This document shows positions 16,632-25,367 of a stretch of 64,000 bases of DNA, one piece after another (the stretch's first letter is position 1; the number at the start of each line of letters is the position of its first letter). Location of the stretch: positions 62,001 to 126,000 of the forward strand of contig CAIYHQ010000050.1 in assembly GCA_903926075.1 (NCBI GenBank), in the 5' to 3' direction. This stretch comes from an uncultured Methanomicrobiales archaeon. Lineage in GTDB: Archaea; Halobacteriota; Methanomicrobia; Methanomicrobiales; Methanospirillaceae. The position numbers and the translations under genes were made by a program. The notes under the pieces were generated by a model. That model saw only the letters and a list, made by a program, of their open reading frames with translations, was not told where the DNA came from and did no database searches.

Positions 16632-17852
16632 TTGAAAGCGCTTTCACTACTAACAAATAAAGCAGTTTACGTCGAGACTTTCGGCTGTGCCTATAACGCA
16701 GGCGACACCAGAAAATTTGTTGAAGTACTCAAATCTGCCGGTTGCACAATAGTTGAAGACCCGATAAATGCAGATGCCGTCTTTTTGAATACATGCAACG
16801 TTACCGAAAGGACAGAGAGGAAAATTTTAAGGAGGATAATAGAACTTAAAGGCAAACCAATCTTTTTAAGTGGTTGCCTGGTTAAAACCAGCGAGGAGCG
16901 CCTGCGGGAGATTTCTAACCCGACTATTATTGATCCGGATGAGATTCGTGAAGAATATAAGAAAATATCAACAGTATCTGAGTCATCAGTAGCAATAATT
17001 CAGATAGCGTCCGGTTGTACTGGCCTGTGTTCATATTGCAGTACGAAATTAGCCCGTGGAGACCTGAAAAGCATTCAAATACACGAAATTCTCAATGAAG
17101 TCAGACTTTCGGTTCTGAAAGGTGCAGTGGAAATCCAGCTTACAGCCCAGGACGTCAGTTCATGGGGTCTCGATATCCAATCTGATCTTTCAACACTATT
17201 GAAAGAGATCTCCCTTGTTCCAGGAGATTTTTTAGTGAGAACCGGAATGATGAACCCGCTTACGCTTAAGAAACGAATTGATGATATCAAAACAATATTT
17301 TCTTATGATAAAATTGCCAGGTTCCTTCATATGCCGGTCCAGTCCGGATCTGACACAATCCTTGCAAAAATGAACCGGGGGTACACAATAAAAGAAGTTT
17401 ATGAAGTTCTTGCAACATTTCGGGATGCGTACCCCGATATCACGTTTATTACTGATATGATAGTCGGATTTCCGGGAGAGAATGAAGATGATTTTAAAAA
17501 GTCGCTTGACTTTATCAGCAATGCCCATCCAAACAAAGTTAATATAACGCGATACTCCCAAAGAAAGGGCACAAAAGCGGAAAATTTAAGGGATACCCTT
17601 GAAAGGACAAAAAAAGAGCGTTCAAGAGAGATGTTCCGTATCGCAACCCTCGTCGCACACAGAATGAACCATGAAATGATCAATAAAGTAGTCCCTTTTA
17701 TAGTTACAGAACAAGTAAAACGAGGTTCAGCCGTGGGCCGTACACCTTCATATCAGATGATAGTTCTTCCTGAGGAGTTTCCCTCGGGATATAGGGGTTA
17801 CGCAAGAATAACTGGTGAGAAGGTATATTATTTCACTGCAAATCATAATTAG
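16632..17852 (+). CDS. tRNA (N6-threonylcarbamoyladenosine 37-C2) methylthiotransferase, e-MtaB type
   Basis: Radical-SAM enzyme that adds a methylthio group to t6A37 of ANN-decoding tRNAs. It has 406 residues. The N-terminal iron-sulfur domain has Cys19, Cys55 and Cys82. The radical-SAM motif GCTGLCSYC places Cys129, Cys133 and Cys136. A C-terminal TRAM-like region (from about 345) follows. The start is TTG 16632, with a GAAGGA ribosome-binding site five bases upstream. Confidence 0.92.
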   Translation: MKALSLLTNKAVYVETFGCAYNAGDTRKFVEVLKSAGCTIVEDPINADAVFLNTCNVTERTERKILRRIIELKGKPIFLSGCLVKTSEERLREISNPTIIDPDEIREEYKKISTVSESSVAIIQIASGCTGLCSYCSTKLARGDLKSIQIHEILNEVRLSVLKGAVEIQLTAQDVSSWGLDIQSDLSTLLKEISLVPGDFLVRTGMMNPLTLKKRIDDIKTIFSYDKIARFLHMPVQSGSDTILAKMNRGYTIKEVYEVLATFRDAYPDITFITDMIVGFPGENEDDFKKSLDFISNAHPNKVNITRYSQRKGTKAENLRDTLERTKKERSREMFRIATLVAHRMNHEMINKVVPFIVTEQVKRGSAVGRTPSYQMIVLPEEFPSGYRGYARITGEKVYYFTANHN

Positions 17853-17916
17853 AATTTTAATTAAAATAAAAAATGACTGGAAACAGATAATAACATAAAA
17901 AAAATAGAGGAATTCA

Positions 17917-18480
17917 ATGACAGAATCAGACAATTCAATAATTGAAGAGGGTTTTAATGCCCTCATTACAAAGATAGAAGATATTAAAAAAGAATCTGAA
18001 CCCCTGAAATCCGAGGTCCTTAAAAATGATGCCCTTCTCTTTTCAAGGATGGGACGAAAGAGTAGTTCATTTGTGAAGGAAATTGGGCTTAATATGCTTA
18101 AAATTGGAAAGCAGGATACAAAAGGGGAACTTTACGGGGCAGCCTACTATCCTGAAAAGATGATATTACTTGGAAGAACCGATCCCGCACCATACCGGCC
18201 TGACGACCCTACAAAAGCTGTTACTGATGAGTTCTGCGTACTTTCAGAGAAAGGAAAGTTTTTCAATCTGATGTACAGTTCAGATGGTTTTCTTGTCGAT
18301 TCGTTTCTCCAGCCTTTTGAACCTGGGGAGGCGTTGGATCTTTATGGCTACGAGATAATGCTAATGCTTTACCGGGCAATGAGGGACAATCTTAAAGAGG
18401 ATGAGGACCTGGTAAAAGGCCTTTGTACGACCATTGAATTTATTGCCGGTAAAAAAAGTGAGCATAATCCTTTGAAATAA
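17917..18480 (+). CDS. Conserved-looking protein of unknown function
   Basis: A 187-residue soluble protein, mixed helix and strand by composition. It has a charged helical N-terminus (1-45), a Gly/Tyr/Pro-rich middle (YGAAYYPEKMILLGRTDPAPYRP) quoted in part as YGAAYYPEK and LLGRTDPAPYRP, and a hydrophobic helix near 145. No catalytic motif or family was recognised. A GAGG ribosome-binding site precedes the ATG. It lies between the methylthiotransferase and tRNA-Ile genes. Codon use matches its neighbours, so it appears native. Confidence 0.7.
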   Translation: MTESDNSIIEEGFNALITKIEDIKKESEPLKSEVLKNDALLFSRMGRKSSSFVKEIGLNMLKIGKQDTKGELYGAAYYPEKMILLGRTDPAPYRPDDPTKAVTDEFCVLSEKGKFFNLMYSSDGFLVDSFLQPFEPGEALDLYGYEIMLMLYRAMRDNLKEDEDLVKGLCTTIEFIAGKKSEHNPLK

Positions 18481-18490
18481 AAAAGAAGAA

Positions 18491-18564
18491 TGGGCCCGAT
18501 GCGGTTCGAACGCATGACCTCCCGGTTATCAGCCGGGTGCACCACCAGACTATGCTACGGGCCC
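18491..18564 (-). tRNA. tRNA-Ile (GAT)
   Basis: On the minus strand the acceptor GGGCCCG pairs with CGGGCCC, discriminator A. The anticodon loop CTGATAA gives GAT. The T-arm is ATGCGTTCGAACCGCAT. No intron and no encoded CCA. Confidence 0.95.
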
Positions 18565-18677
18565 ACGATTGTACTCACATACATGATTCATCAGAGTTTT
18601 TATAGGTTATGAAATTCGGACGGTTCCCGGGTTTTATGAACACAGGGAGCAATACGATATAAGCAGGATCGAGGCCA

Positions 18678-20447
18678 ATGGGACGTAAATATCTTTTAGG
18701 AAATGAAGCAATCGCGCACGGATGTCTCAGTGCAGGAGTCAGTTTTGTTTGTGGCTATCCTGGAACTCCCTCATCAGAAGTTATAGACTTCTTAAGGTCG
18801 CGGGAAGAAAGGGATTACTACCTGGAGTGGTCAATAAACGAAAAAGTGGCGCTTGAAAATGCAATTGGAGCGTCATGGTCGGGACTCAGGTCATTCTGTA
18901 CCATGAAGCATGTAGGTCTGAATGTCGCATCCGATCCATTTATGACCCTGGCTTATACCGGTGTTAAAGCAGGGCTTGTTATCATGAGTGCGGATGATCC
19001 ATTTGCACATAGTTCACAGAATGAGCAGGATAGCCGCAATTATGCAAAATTTGCGAAGGTCCCATGTTTTGACCCGGCAAATATTCAGGAATCCCACGAT
19101 ATGATACCTGTTGCCTTTTCTCTTTCTGAAGAATTTGAGCTGCCGGTTCTATTCCGCCCAACTACCCGTGTCTGCCATTCAAAAGGTGACGTTGAGATCG
19201 GTAAAAATGTATCCGGGCCGAAAAAAGGTCACTTTGAGCGTGATGTTCCGAGATATGTGGTTGTCCCGGTGAATACGAGGGAGCTTCATAAAAAGCTTAA
19301 TCATAAACAATCTTCACTGAAAAAACGGATTATTGAACTAGGATTAAATACTTCTGAAGTCCGGGGTGACACGGCTGTAATCTCAAGCGGCGTTTCTGCC
19401 GAATACGTCCGGGAAGTTCTTCACGATTCAGTCTCCTTTGCAAAAATTGGTGCATATCCTATTGATGAAGACTGGTTACGTTCATTTGTTGAAAAACATA
19501 AAAGGGTCGTTGTAATTGAGGAACTTGATCATGTTATTGAATCCAGGGTCCGTGAAGTTGCCTGTAATGTCATTATAAATGGCAAGATGGACGGAAAAGT
19601 TCCGTACGAAGGAGAATTTGCACCAAATATTGTTTCTTCCATTCTTCAGTCTTGTAATATCAAAGTCAGGTGCAGTTATCCTGCAAGGACTCCGGTTCAG
19701 GGACTCCCCCCACGCCCTGCCATCCTCTGTGCAGGATGTGCACATCGGGCCACATTTTATTCAATAAAACGGGTGTATTCAAATGCAGTCTATCCGAGCG
19801 ATATAGGTTGTTATACCCTGGGACTGCAACTGGATGCAGTAGACACAACCGTATGCATGGGCGCATCAATAACTATCGGAACCGGAATATCGCATTCTAC
19901 TGAAGACCAGAATGTAATATGTACAATTGGCGACTCTACATTCCTTCACTCTGGATTGACCGGTCTTCTCAATGCAGTTTACAATGATTCGGACATAACA
20001 GTGGTAATTCTCGACAACCGTACCACTGCAATGACAGGTCACCAGCCGAATCCTATGTCAGGTTGTGATGCATGTGGCCAACCAAAAGAGACAATATCCC
20101 TCGATGCATTGTCGCGTTCCTGTGGTGTGAAATTCGTTGAAACCATTGACCCGTATGACCTTATGGCAACGAGGGAAGTACTAGAAAAAGCAAAAAAAGA
20201 AAGGGGGGTCCGTGTGATAATTGCAAAAGCATCGTGTGTGATATCCAGACGACGAAGCGGGGGTAAATCCTCGCGTTATACCGTTGATATTGATCGGTGC
20301 AATGGTTGTGGCTCATGTATACGATTTGGATGCCCTGCTCTTTTTTGGATAGATGACCAGGCCCATATTGATAATACGTGCACAGGATGCACAGTCTGTG
20401 AACAGATATGTCCACAGGGAGCAATACGTAAGGAGGCCATAAGATGA
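18678..20447 (+). CDS. iorA: Indolepyruvate:ferredoxin oxidoreductase, alpha subunit
   Basis: Oxidatively decarboxylates aryl pyruvates to aryl-CoA with ferredoxin; in methanogens it also runs in reverse to make aromatic amino acids from arylacetates. The 589 residues contain the N-terminal pyrimidine-binding domain (GYPGTPSSE near 25), the TPP-binding GDS...N motif (IGDSTFLHSG about 415), and two C-terminal [4Fe-4S] motifs (CNGCGSCIRFGCP and CTGCTVCEQICP). It overlaps iorB by four bases. Confidence 0.95.
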   Translation: MGRKYLLGNEAIAHGCLSAGVSFVCGYPGTPSSEVIDFLRSREERDYYLEWSINEKVALENAIGASWSGLRSFCTMKHVGLNVASDPFMTLAYTGVKAGLVIMSADDPFAHSSQNEQDSRNYAKFAKVPCFDPANIQESHDMIPVAFSLSEEFELPVLFRPTTRVCHSKGDVEIGKNVSGPKKGHFERDVPRYVVVPVNTRELHKKLNHKQSSLKKRIIELGLNTSEVRGDTAVISSGVSAEYVREVLHDSVSFAKIGAYPIDEDWLRSFVEKHKRVVVIEELDHVIESRVREVACNVIINGKMDGKVPYEGEFAPNIVSSILQSCNIKVRCSYPARTPVQGLPPRPAILCAGCAHRATFYSIKRVYSNAVYPSDIGCYTLGLQLDAVDTTVCMGASITIGTGISHSTEDQNVICTIGDSTFLHSGLTGLLNAVYNDSDITVVILDNRTTAMTGHQPNPMSGCDACGQPKETISLDALSRSCGVKFVETIDPYDLMATREVLEKAKKERGVRVIIAKASCVISRRRSGGKSSRYTVDIDRCNGCGSCIRFGCPALFWIDDQAHIDNTCTGCTVCEQICPQGAIRKEAIR

Positions 20448-21034
20448 ACGGGAGTTTTGATGTCCTCATTGTTGGTGTAGGTGGACAAGGTACGATACTT
20501 GCCTCTAATGTACTCGGTGAGGCATGCCTTATTGAAAATAAACCTGTACGTGCGGCTGAAACTCATGGAATGGCCCAGCGTGGAGGTTCGGTAGAAAGCC
20601 ATGTCAGAGTCGGCTGCGAATTCGGTCCTCTTATCTCTCCCGGAACTGCCGATCTTATCCTTGCATTTGATATGCTTGAAGCGTTACGGGCATCTCATTT
20701 CCTTAAAGAAGGTGGTTTAATTATTGCAAGTTTACAACTCATTGTTCCCGTTTCCGTTTACATGAAGAAACTTGACCCGCCTACTATTCAGTCGATTAGA
20801 AATGCACTCATGGGTAAAGACGCGATATTTATCGATGCGGAGGAATGTGCAGTCCGTGCTGGAAGTCCTCTGACAACAAACATGGTTATTATCGGAGCAG
20901 CTTCACCTTTGATCCCTCTTTCGCTATCTTCATTAAAAAAAGCAGTAGCAAAGCGCGTTCCCGCTAAGACCCTTGAAATAAATGACAGGGCGTTTGAAAT
21001 CGGCAGAGAGGAATATCTGAAGGCGAAAAGTTGA
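20444..21034 (+). CDS. iorB: Indolepyruvate:ferredoxin oxidoreductase, beta subunit
   Basis: A 196-residue gamma-domain-type partner of IorA. The N-terminal GVGGQGTILASNVLGEA motif and AETHGMAQRGGSVESHVR segment are diagnostic of the POR/KOR gamma fold. Translation is coupled to iorA by an ATGA overlap. A tRNA-Ser gene follows on the other strand. Confidence 0.95.
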   Translation: MNGSFDVLIVGVGGQGTILASNVLGEACLIENKPVRAAETHGMAQRGGSVESHVRVGCEFGPLISPGTADLILAFDMLEALRASHFLKEGGLIIASLQLIVPVSVYMKKLDPPTIQSIRNALMGKDAIFIDAEECAVRAGSPLTTNMVIIGAASPLIPLSLSSLKKAVAKRVPAKTLEINDRAFEIGREEYLKAKS

Positions 21035-21046
21035 ATAATATTATCA

Positions 21047-21133
21047 CGCTGAGGGGGAGAGTTGAACTCCCGAGGGGCGAAAAGCCCCACAGGCTTTCCA
21101 GGCCTGCGCCTTACCAAGCTAGACTACCTCAGC
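21047..21133 (-). tRNA. tRNA-Ser (GGA)
   Basis: On the minus strand GCTGAGG pairs with CCTCAGC, discriminator G. The anticodon loop CTGGAAA gives GGA. The long variable arm (GTGGGGCTTTTCGCCCCTC) marks a class II tRNA. Total 87 bases, no intron. Confidence 0.95.
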
Positions 21134-21148
21134 AATAAGATGCGGTTT

Positions 21149-22111
21149 TTAATTTCTCGCTTTGAAAGGTTTAATCTTATCTCTATTTCGCGCCGGTCTC
21201 CCTAAATCTGTCTTTGGTCTCTTTTTCCAGCAGGAGGGATAGCGCCCCCGCTCCATCAGGGTCACCCTGGGTGCAATGACAAGTCCGTGATCACCAGGTT
21301 CAAATGCACTGGAATCTACTATTGCTTCTCCAATAGAAACAATTTCCCCTTTTTCTGTGATAATTCCAACAAGGTCACGTTGTTTAAAGTTCGTCTTTTT
21401 TATAACACCCCTTGCTGCGAGAGCTGCTCCGTTGCATATGGCATCAACCGATGTGTCCCTTATAACAACTGAAGCAATATTTGAAGATATTGTGTCCATC
21501 GGGAGAATCATTGAAGAAATGGGTAAAAAATTTTCATTTTTTGCGAGGGTTGTTGCATCCATCAGTTCCTGAAGTGACCACGCATTTGTCTCATCAAATT
21601 TTCCAGAGCGCACTCTCCTTAGTTCCTGCATGTGTGCCCTGGTCCCGAGCGCGTAACCGATGTGAGTGCATAGTGATCTGATATAAGTACCTGCATCACA
21701 GTGGACCCGAAAAAGAACAAGTCTGCCGTCTTTATCAAGAAATTCTATTTTGTTTATCGTTCTTATCCTTAATTTTCTCTTTACAGCACTTTTCTTGGGA
21801 GGACGCTGATAAATTCTGCCCGTAAACTCCATAAGCACTTTTTTTACAGAAGAGTCATCAATGTCAGAATGCAGTCTCATGAGGCAGATATATTCCTTAT
21901 CATCCGCAAGCAGTATCCTTGCAAGTCTCGAAGCTCTGCCCAGCATCATTACAAGGATACCTGAAACGCGAGGGTCAAGTGTTCCGCTATGACCGACCGG
22001 CACTCCAAGCATTTTTGATACCCAAGCTGACACTTCATGGCTTGAAGGACCCCGAGGTTTATCTATTACCAGAATTCCGGTTTTTAGTGTTGAAGAAAGC
22101 ACAGATTTCAC
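21149..22111 (-). CDS. cbf5: RNA pseudouridine synthase Cbf5 (TruB family)
   Basis: Catalytic subunit of the H/ACA guide-RNA pseudouridylation complex, and possibly the tRNA Psi55 synthase. The 320-residue protein has a TruB catalytic domain with Asp46 in HSGTLDPRVSG, the GTYIRSL segment near 148, and a C-terminal PUA domain (about 225-300) with a basic tail. In many archaea this gene closes the cmk end of the ribosomal superoperon; here it is uncoupled from it. hemD is six bases upstream. Confidence 0.93.
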   Translation of the reverse strand: MKSVLSSTLKTGILVIDKPRGPSSHEVSAWVSKMLGVPVGHSGTLDPRVSGILVMMLGRASRLARILLADDKEYICLMRLHSDIDDSSVKKVLMEFTGRIYQRPPKKSAVKRKLRIRTINKIEFLDKDGRLVLFRVHCDAGTYIRSLCTHIGYALGTRAHMQELRRVRSGKFDETNAWSLQELMDATTLAKNENFLPISSMILPMDTISSNIASVVIRDTSVDAICNGAALAARGVIKKTNFKQRDLVGIITEKGEIVSIGEAIVDSSAFEPGDHGLVIAPRVTLMERGRYPSCWKKRPKTDLGRPARNRDKIKPFKARN

Positions 22112-22117
22112 GAAGGA

Positions 22118-22849
22118 TCAGTCCTCCTTCTGGTGCAGGACCTCATTATTAAGAGTAGTAATTCCCCTCTGTTCCAGATATACGTTAAGTGCAGTCAATG
22201 TCCCTTCAAGTGAGCCATCTCCGGTAACCGCAGGAGGAAAACCGCCTTTAACCATTGCTTCTGCAGTCACTTTTCCGATTGCAAGAATGAGAAAACCCGA
22301 TCTTCTTTTCCAGATTGCATGTCTGAATGACATTGCACTTGTGAAAAGAAGTGCATCAGCACCAATAAGCCCAAGTCCCTCGCCTGTCGGCTCGAGGGAA
22401 TAGCATCGGACTTCACAGGGTATACCTCCCTTTTCGATAATATCTTCCAATAATTTTGTATTTGGCACATCCGCTCTCAATATTCCTATCTTCTTCCCTT
22501 TCAGCCACGGACCAAGATATGGAACAAGTTCCTGAGAATAAAACCTGGGCAGGACCTCAACCGGTATCCCTCTTTCCATAAACACTTTCCCGGTTTCCGG
22601 TCCTATTGCGATAATCCGGATCCCTGGATTTATCAGTGGAGCTGCCAGTTTCGCAGGGAGGGCACTCGTAAGGAATATGCAGTCGTAATCTCCATTATTT
22701 GCGGCATCTGCAAATTCTCTCACCTTATTGTGAAAGATCTCGGCACGCAGGGGTGATACCCGGAAGCATTCATGACCAAATTTCGCACAGCGGGCTGTAT
22801 CTGTTCCTTCTTTCCCCATAAGTCGTGTAACTGCGATCTTCATTGCCAA
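22118..22849 (-). CDS. hemD: Uroporphyrinogen-III synthase
   Basis: Closes and inverts ring D of hydroxymethylbilane to give uroporphyrinogen III, precursor of coenzyme F430, cobamides and siroheme. The 243-residue protein shows the two-domain HemD layout: IFLTSALPAKLA near 57, AIGPETGKVF (about 80), ILRADVPN (about 122), and LLFTSAMSFRH (about 165). Sequence conservation in this family is low. It is probably co-transcribed with cbf5; no other tetrapyrrole gene is close. Confidence 0.85.
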   Translation of the reverse strand: MAMKIAVTRLMGKEGTDTARCAKFGHECFRVSPLRAEIFHNKVREFADAANNGDYDCIFLTSALPAKLAAPLINPGIRIIAIGPETGKVFMERGIPVEVLPRFYSQELVPYLGPWLKGKKIGILRADVPNTKLLEDIIEKGGIPCEVRCYSLEPTGEGLGLIGADALLFTSAMSFRHAIWKRRSGFLILAIGKVTAEAMVKGGFPPAVTGDGSLEGTLTALNVYLEQRGITTLNNEVLHQKED

Positions 22850-22930
22850 CTCTTTAGCCTTCAGGGGTTATGAGCATAGCTTTTGAATACCTTTCGTCAT
22901 CTTAAGGGAACCATCACGCAATATATATTT

Positions 22931-24136
22931 ATGATGGTCTTCATTTTTGCCACCATTGTCGGTCTTCTGCTTGGTGTTTTGGGAGGTCTTATCCCAGGAT
23001 TACATTCTAATACCATAGCCGCGGTTGTGATTAGTGCGCAAGCTTTTTTTATCTCATTTCTCGGTTCTGAAGGTCTGTCTGTGGCATTGTTTGCGATGCT
23101 CATAACTCATGGCTTCATCTCATTAATACCTTCGACTTTTCTGGGAGTACCCGATTCTGGCTCTGCATTGTCTGTTCTTCCAGCCCATTCGTTATGTCTG
23201 AAAGGAGATGGAGAGGAGGCAATACGGTTGGCTGCTCTTGGTTCAGTATATGGTTTATGCCTGTCCGTACCGGTAGCATACATAATTATGGCGTTATTGC
23301 CTGATTTTCAACAGTATATAGATTGGGGCACTGGTATATTCATAGTCGGTGTAATGGGATACTTGATAATTTCGTCTGAAACACCACTTATTGCTTTAAT
23401 TATTTTCCTTACAACAGGAATCCTTGGAGTTTTTTCAATTTCGTATTCATTTTTGTGTTCACATGCATTCGGAGCTGACACTATTCTTATGCCACTTCTT
23501 ACAGGCCTTTTTGGGATTTCGGTACTTGTGAACGCAGGTGAGGGAAATATTCCGGATCAAAATTTCAAAGGGTTAGGAATTAAACAAAAAATTATTCATA
23601 GGTCTGCATTTTTCGGGACTTTTGCAGGGACTCTGGTCGGATGGCTCCCCGGACTGTCAAATGCAACAGCAAACGCCGTAATTTCTGCAAAATTTGGCTA
23701 CAATATTGATAAAAGAGAGTTTTTAATCTCAACCGGAGCTTCAAACAGTGCAAATGCAGTTATCGGTCTTGCTGCTTTTTCTGCTTTGGCAAGGACCAGA
23801 AACGGAGTAATGGCAGCAATTGGTAACCTTAATCCTCCTTCATTCATCATCATGCTTGCAACCGGGGTAATAACGGCAGCGGTGGTATATCCAGTGACCG
23901 TCACTCTCTCATCAGAAGCAGTTCATCTGGGTAACCTTAACATCAAATTGATAAATCGCCTGGTAATAGTTTTTCTTACTTTTCTGACGTTTGCATTAAC
24001 AGGTGTATTTGGAATGATGATCCTTGCCCTGTCTGTTGCACTGGGTCTCATCCCCTCTCTCCTGGAAGTTCCAAGGCTCTACTGCATGGGTGCAGTGATG
24101 ATACCCGTGATTCTCTTCTCCTTTGGACTTCTATAA
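22931..24136 (+). CDS. TctA/DUF112-type multi-spanning permease
   Basis: A 401-residue protein with about ten hydrophobic segments. Two related signatures, GVLGGLIPGLHSNT near the N-terminus and GTLVGWLPGLSNAT near the middle, show the internal duplication typical of the TctA/DUF112 membrane family. TctA transports tricarboxylates with a periplasmic binding protein; no such partner is seen here, so the substrate is unknown. The frame extends to a TTG at 22883, but the ATG at 22931 (or 22934) begins the first helix and is preferred. Confidence 0.8.
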   Translation: MMVFIFATIVGLLLGVLGGLIPGLHSNTIAAVVISAQAFFISFLGSEGLSVALFAMLITHGFISLIPSTFLGVPDSGSALSVLPAHSLCLKGDGEEAIRLAALGSVYGLCLSVPVAYIIMALLPDFQQYIDWGTGIFIVGVMGYLIISSETPLIALIIFLTTGILGVFSISYSFLCSHAFGADTILMPLLTGLFGISVLVNAGEGNIPDQNFKGLGIKQKIIHRSAFFGTFAGTLVGWLPGLSNATANAVISAKFGYNIDKREFLISTGASNSANAVIGLAAFSALARTRNGVMAAIGNLNPPSFIIMLATGVITAAVVYPVTVTLSSEAVHLGNLNIKLINRLVIVFLTFLTFALTGVFGMMILALSVALGLIPSLLEVPRLYCMGAVMIPVILFSFGLL

Positions 24137-24217
24137 TTTTCAATGTTTAACAGAACAGAATGACAGAATTCTGGAAAATATGCGTAAATGGATGTAATTA
24201 ACAGGGATTGATTTGAA

Positions 24218-24290
24218 TAGCCCGGAGCAGATTCGAACTGCTGTCGGGGGATCCAGAGTCCCCCATGATTGACCGCTACACTACCGGGCT
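24218..24290 (-). tRNA. tRNA-Gln (CTG)
   Basis: On the minus strand AGCCCGG pairs with CCGGGCT, discriminator A. The anticodon stem GGGGA/TCCCC closes loop CTCTGGA, giving CTG. T-arm AGCAGTTCGAATCTGCT. No intron. Confidence 0.93.
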
Positions 24291-24346
24291 ATGCGGTATT
24301 CAGGTTGCTGCTCTACAATAATTAATGTGATCTATTGTTCTCAATT

Positions 24347-25057
24347 TCATGTGCATTTACCACAGATTGAACACACTTCTGTAACCGGGCGTATTTTAAC
24401 TCGATTCTCGCAAAATGAGGCAATATCCGATATATCTCGTTTAAAATATATATGGGGAACCAGTGAAATATGGGTGTATGTGCCGCACGCCACGTTAAGG
24501 GTTTGCGAGATATATTCCTGAAGTCTTACAAGAGCATACATATTTGCTCCTGCGGCTGTGAGCATATCATTGCTTCTGAAAACAACTGACATGATAAGTG
24601 AATCCTTTCTTATAATACACTGAATAAGCTGAAGACAGGGACAATCCTTTCTTTTCTCATCAATTGGCGGATTCCAGGTGATTGCTACAGCCCTTCTGCT
24701 TTCTTTTGTATTTCCCAGTTTTTTTACGATGTAGTCTATCTGGTCTGTTGAGATCATTGTGTTTCCCAGCATGATTCCTTGTCCCCAGCGAAAGAGACGT
24801 TCATGATAATCGTACTCAAACACGTTATCAGTACCTTTAATCAGAGCTTCGGCATAATGGTCCATAAAGAGTTTCTGAAATCTGCATGCGCTGCTGATCA
24901 AAGAACCTTTTAAAGGTTCAGTGACAACAAGTGTTAATGGTGAAATTTCCAGTGTTGCCTCACCATCTTCGGTAATAATTGCGTTTCCCTTCTCTAATAC
25001 CAATTTAACTGCAAGTTCGTGAGCACTGGCAATATCGTGTGCTTTCAATACCCTCAT
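24347..25057 (-). CDS. thyA: Archaeal-type thymidylate synthase with a Cys-rich tail
   Basis: Converts dUMP to dTMP. The 236 residues match the shorter archaeal ThyA class: RRAVAITW near 121 (phosphate-binding Arg pair), CPCLQ (139-143, carrying the catalytic Cys), and RSNDMLTAAGANMYAL (161-176) for dUMP recognition. The C-terminus ends CSICGKCT, a CxxCxxC motif at residues 229-235 not needed for the known chemistry. The folate donor in methanogens is thought to be a tetrahydromethanopterin derivative. A tRNA-Gln gene lies downstream. Confidence 0.88.
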   Translation of the reverse strand: MRVLKAHDIASAHELAVKLVLEKGNAIITEDGEATLEISPLTLVVTEPLKGSLISSACRFQKLFMDHYAEALIKGTDNVFEYDYHERLFRWGQGIMLGNTMISTDQIDYIVKKLGNTKESRRAVAITWNPPIDEKRKDCPCLQLIQCIIRKDSLIMSVVFRSNDMLTAAGANMYALVRLQEYISQTLNVACGTYTHISLVPHIYFKRDISDIASFCENRVKIRPVTEVCSICGKCT

Positions 25058-25179
25058 ATCAATAAGATTTAAGCCATACCATTAGTAAAAGGTGACGTAA
25101 TCGCGTGTATCTTCTTACCCGGTATAAACCGGAAGATTCGCGAATATCTCAATTAATTAAGGGATATACCTCCAAAAAG

Positions 25180-25367
25180 GCTTTTTATAAAGGTAAACTT
25201 CCGGGGCTCCAACCACAAAGGATATATTGCGTGTTCCACAAATATTGGATCATATTCCGTTATTCGGAGTATTGCATGATGGAGCAGTAATTCTTTAAAA
25301 TGAGTTCTGTTTTACCATGTATGGATTTTATGAACAGTATTTTAGAATTGAAGTAGGAGGAATATAA
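25180..25367 (+). promoter_or_regulatory. Promoter and leader of the S-layer gene
   Basis: The space between thyA and the S-layer gene is 310 bases with no gene. It holds two TATA-like elements, CTTTTTATAAAGG at 25180-25192 and GATATATT at 25221-25228. A hairpin at 25252-25272 has an 8-bp stem with one G-U pair and a TTATT loop. AGGAGG at 25355-25360 is a strong ribosome-binding site seven bases before the TTG start. If the second TATA box is used, the mRNA would begin almost at the hairpin. Confidence 0.6.

Noticed and set aside
18491-24290. tRNA-bounded block as an integrated element
   Set aside because: Genes between the tRNAs are core metabolic and RNA-modification genes; no integrase, att repeat or tRNA fragment duplication was seen.
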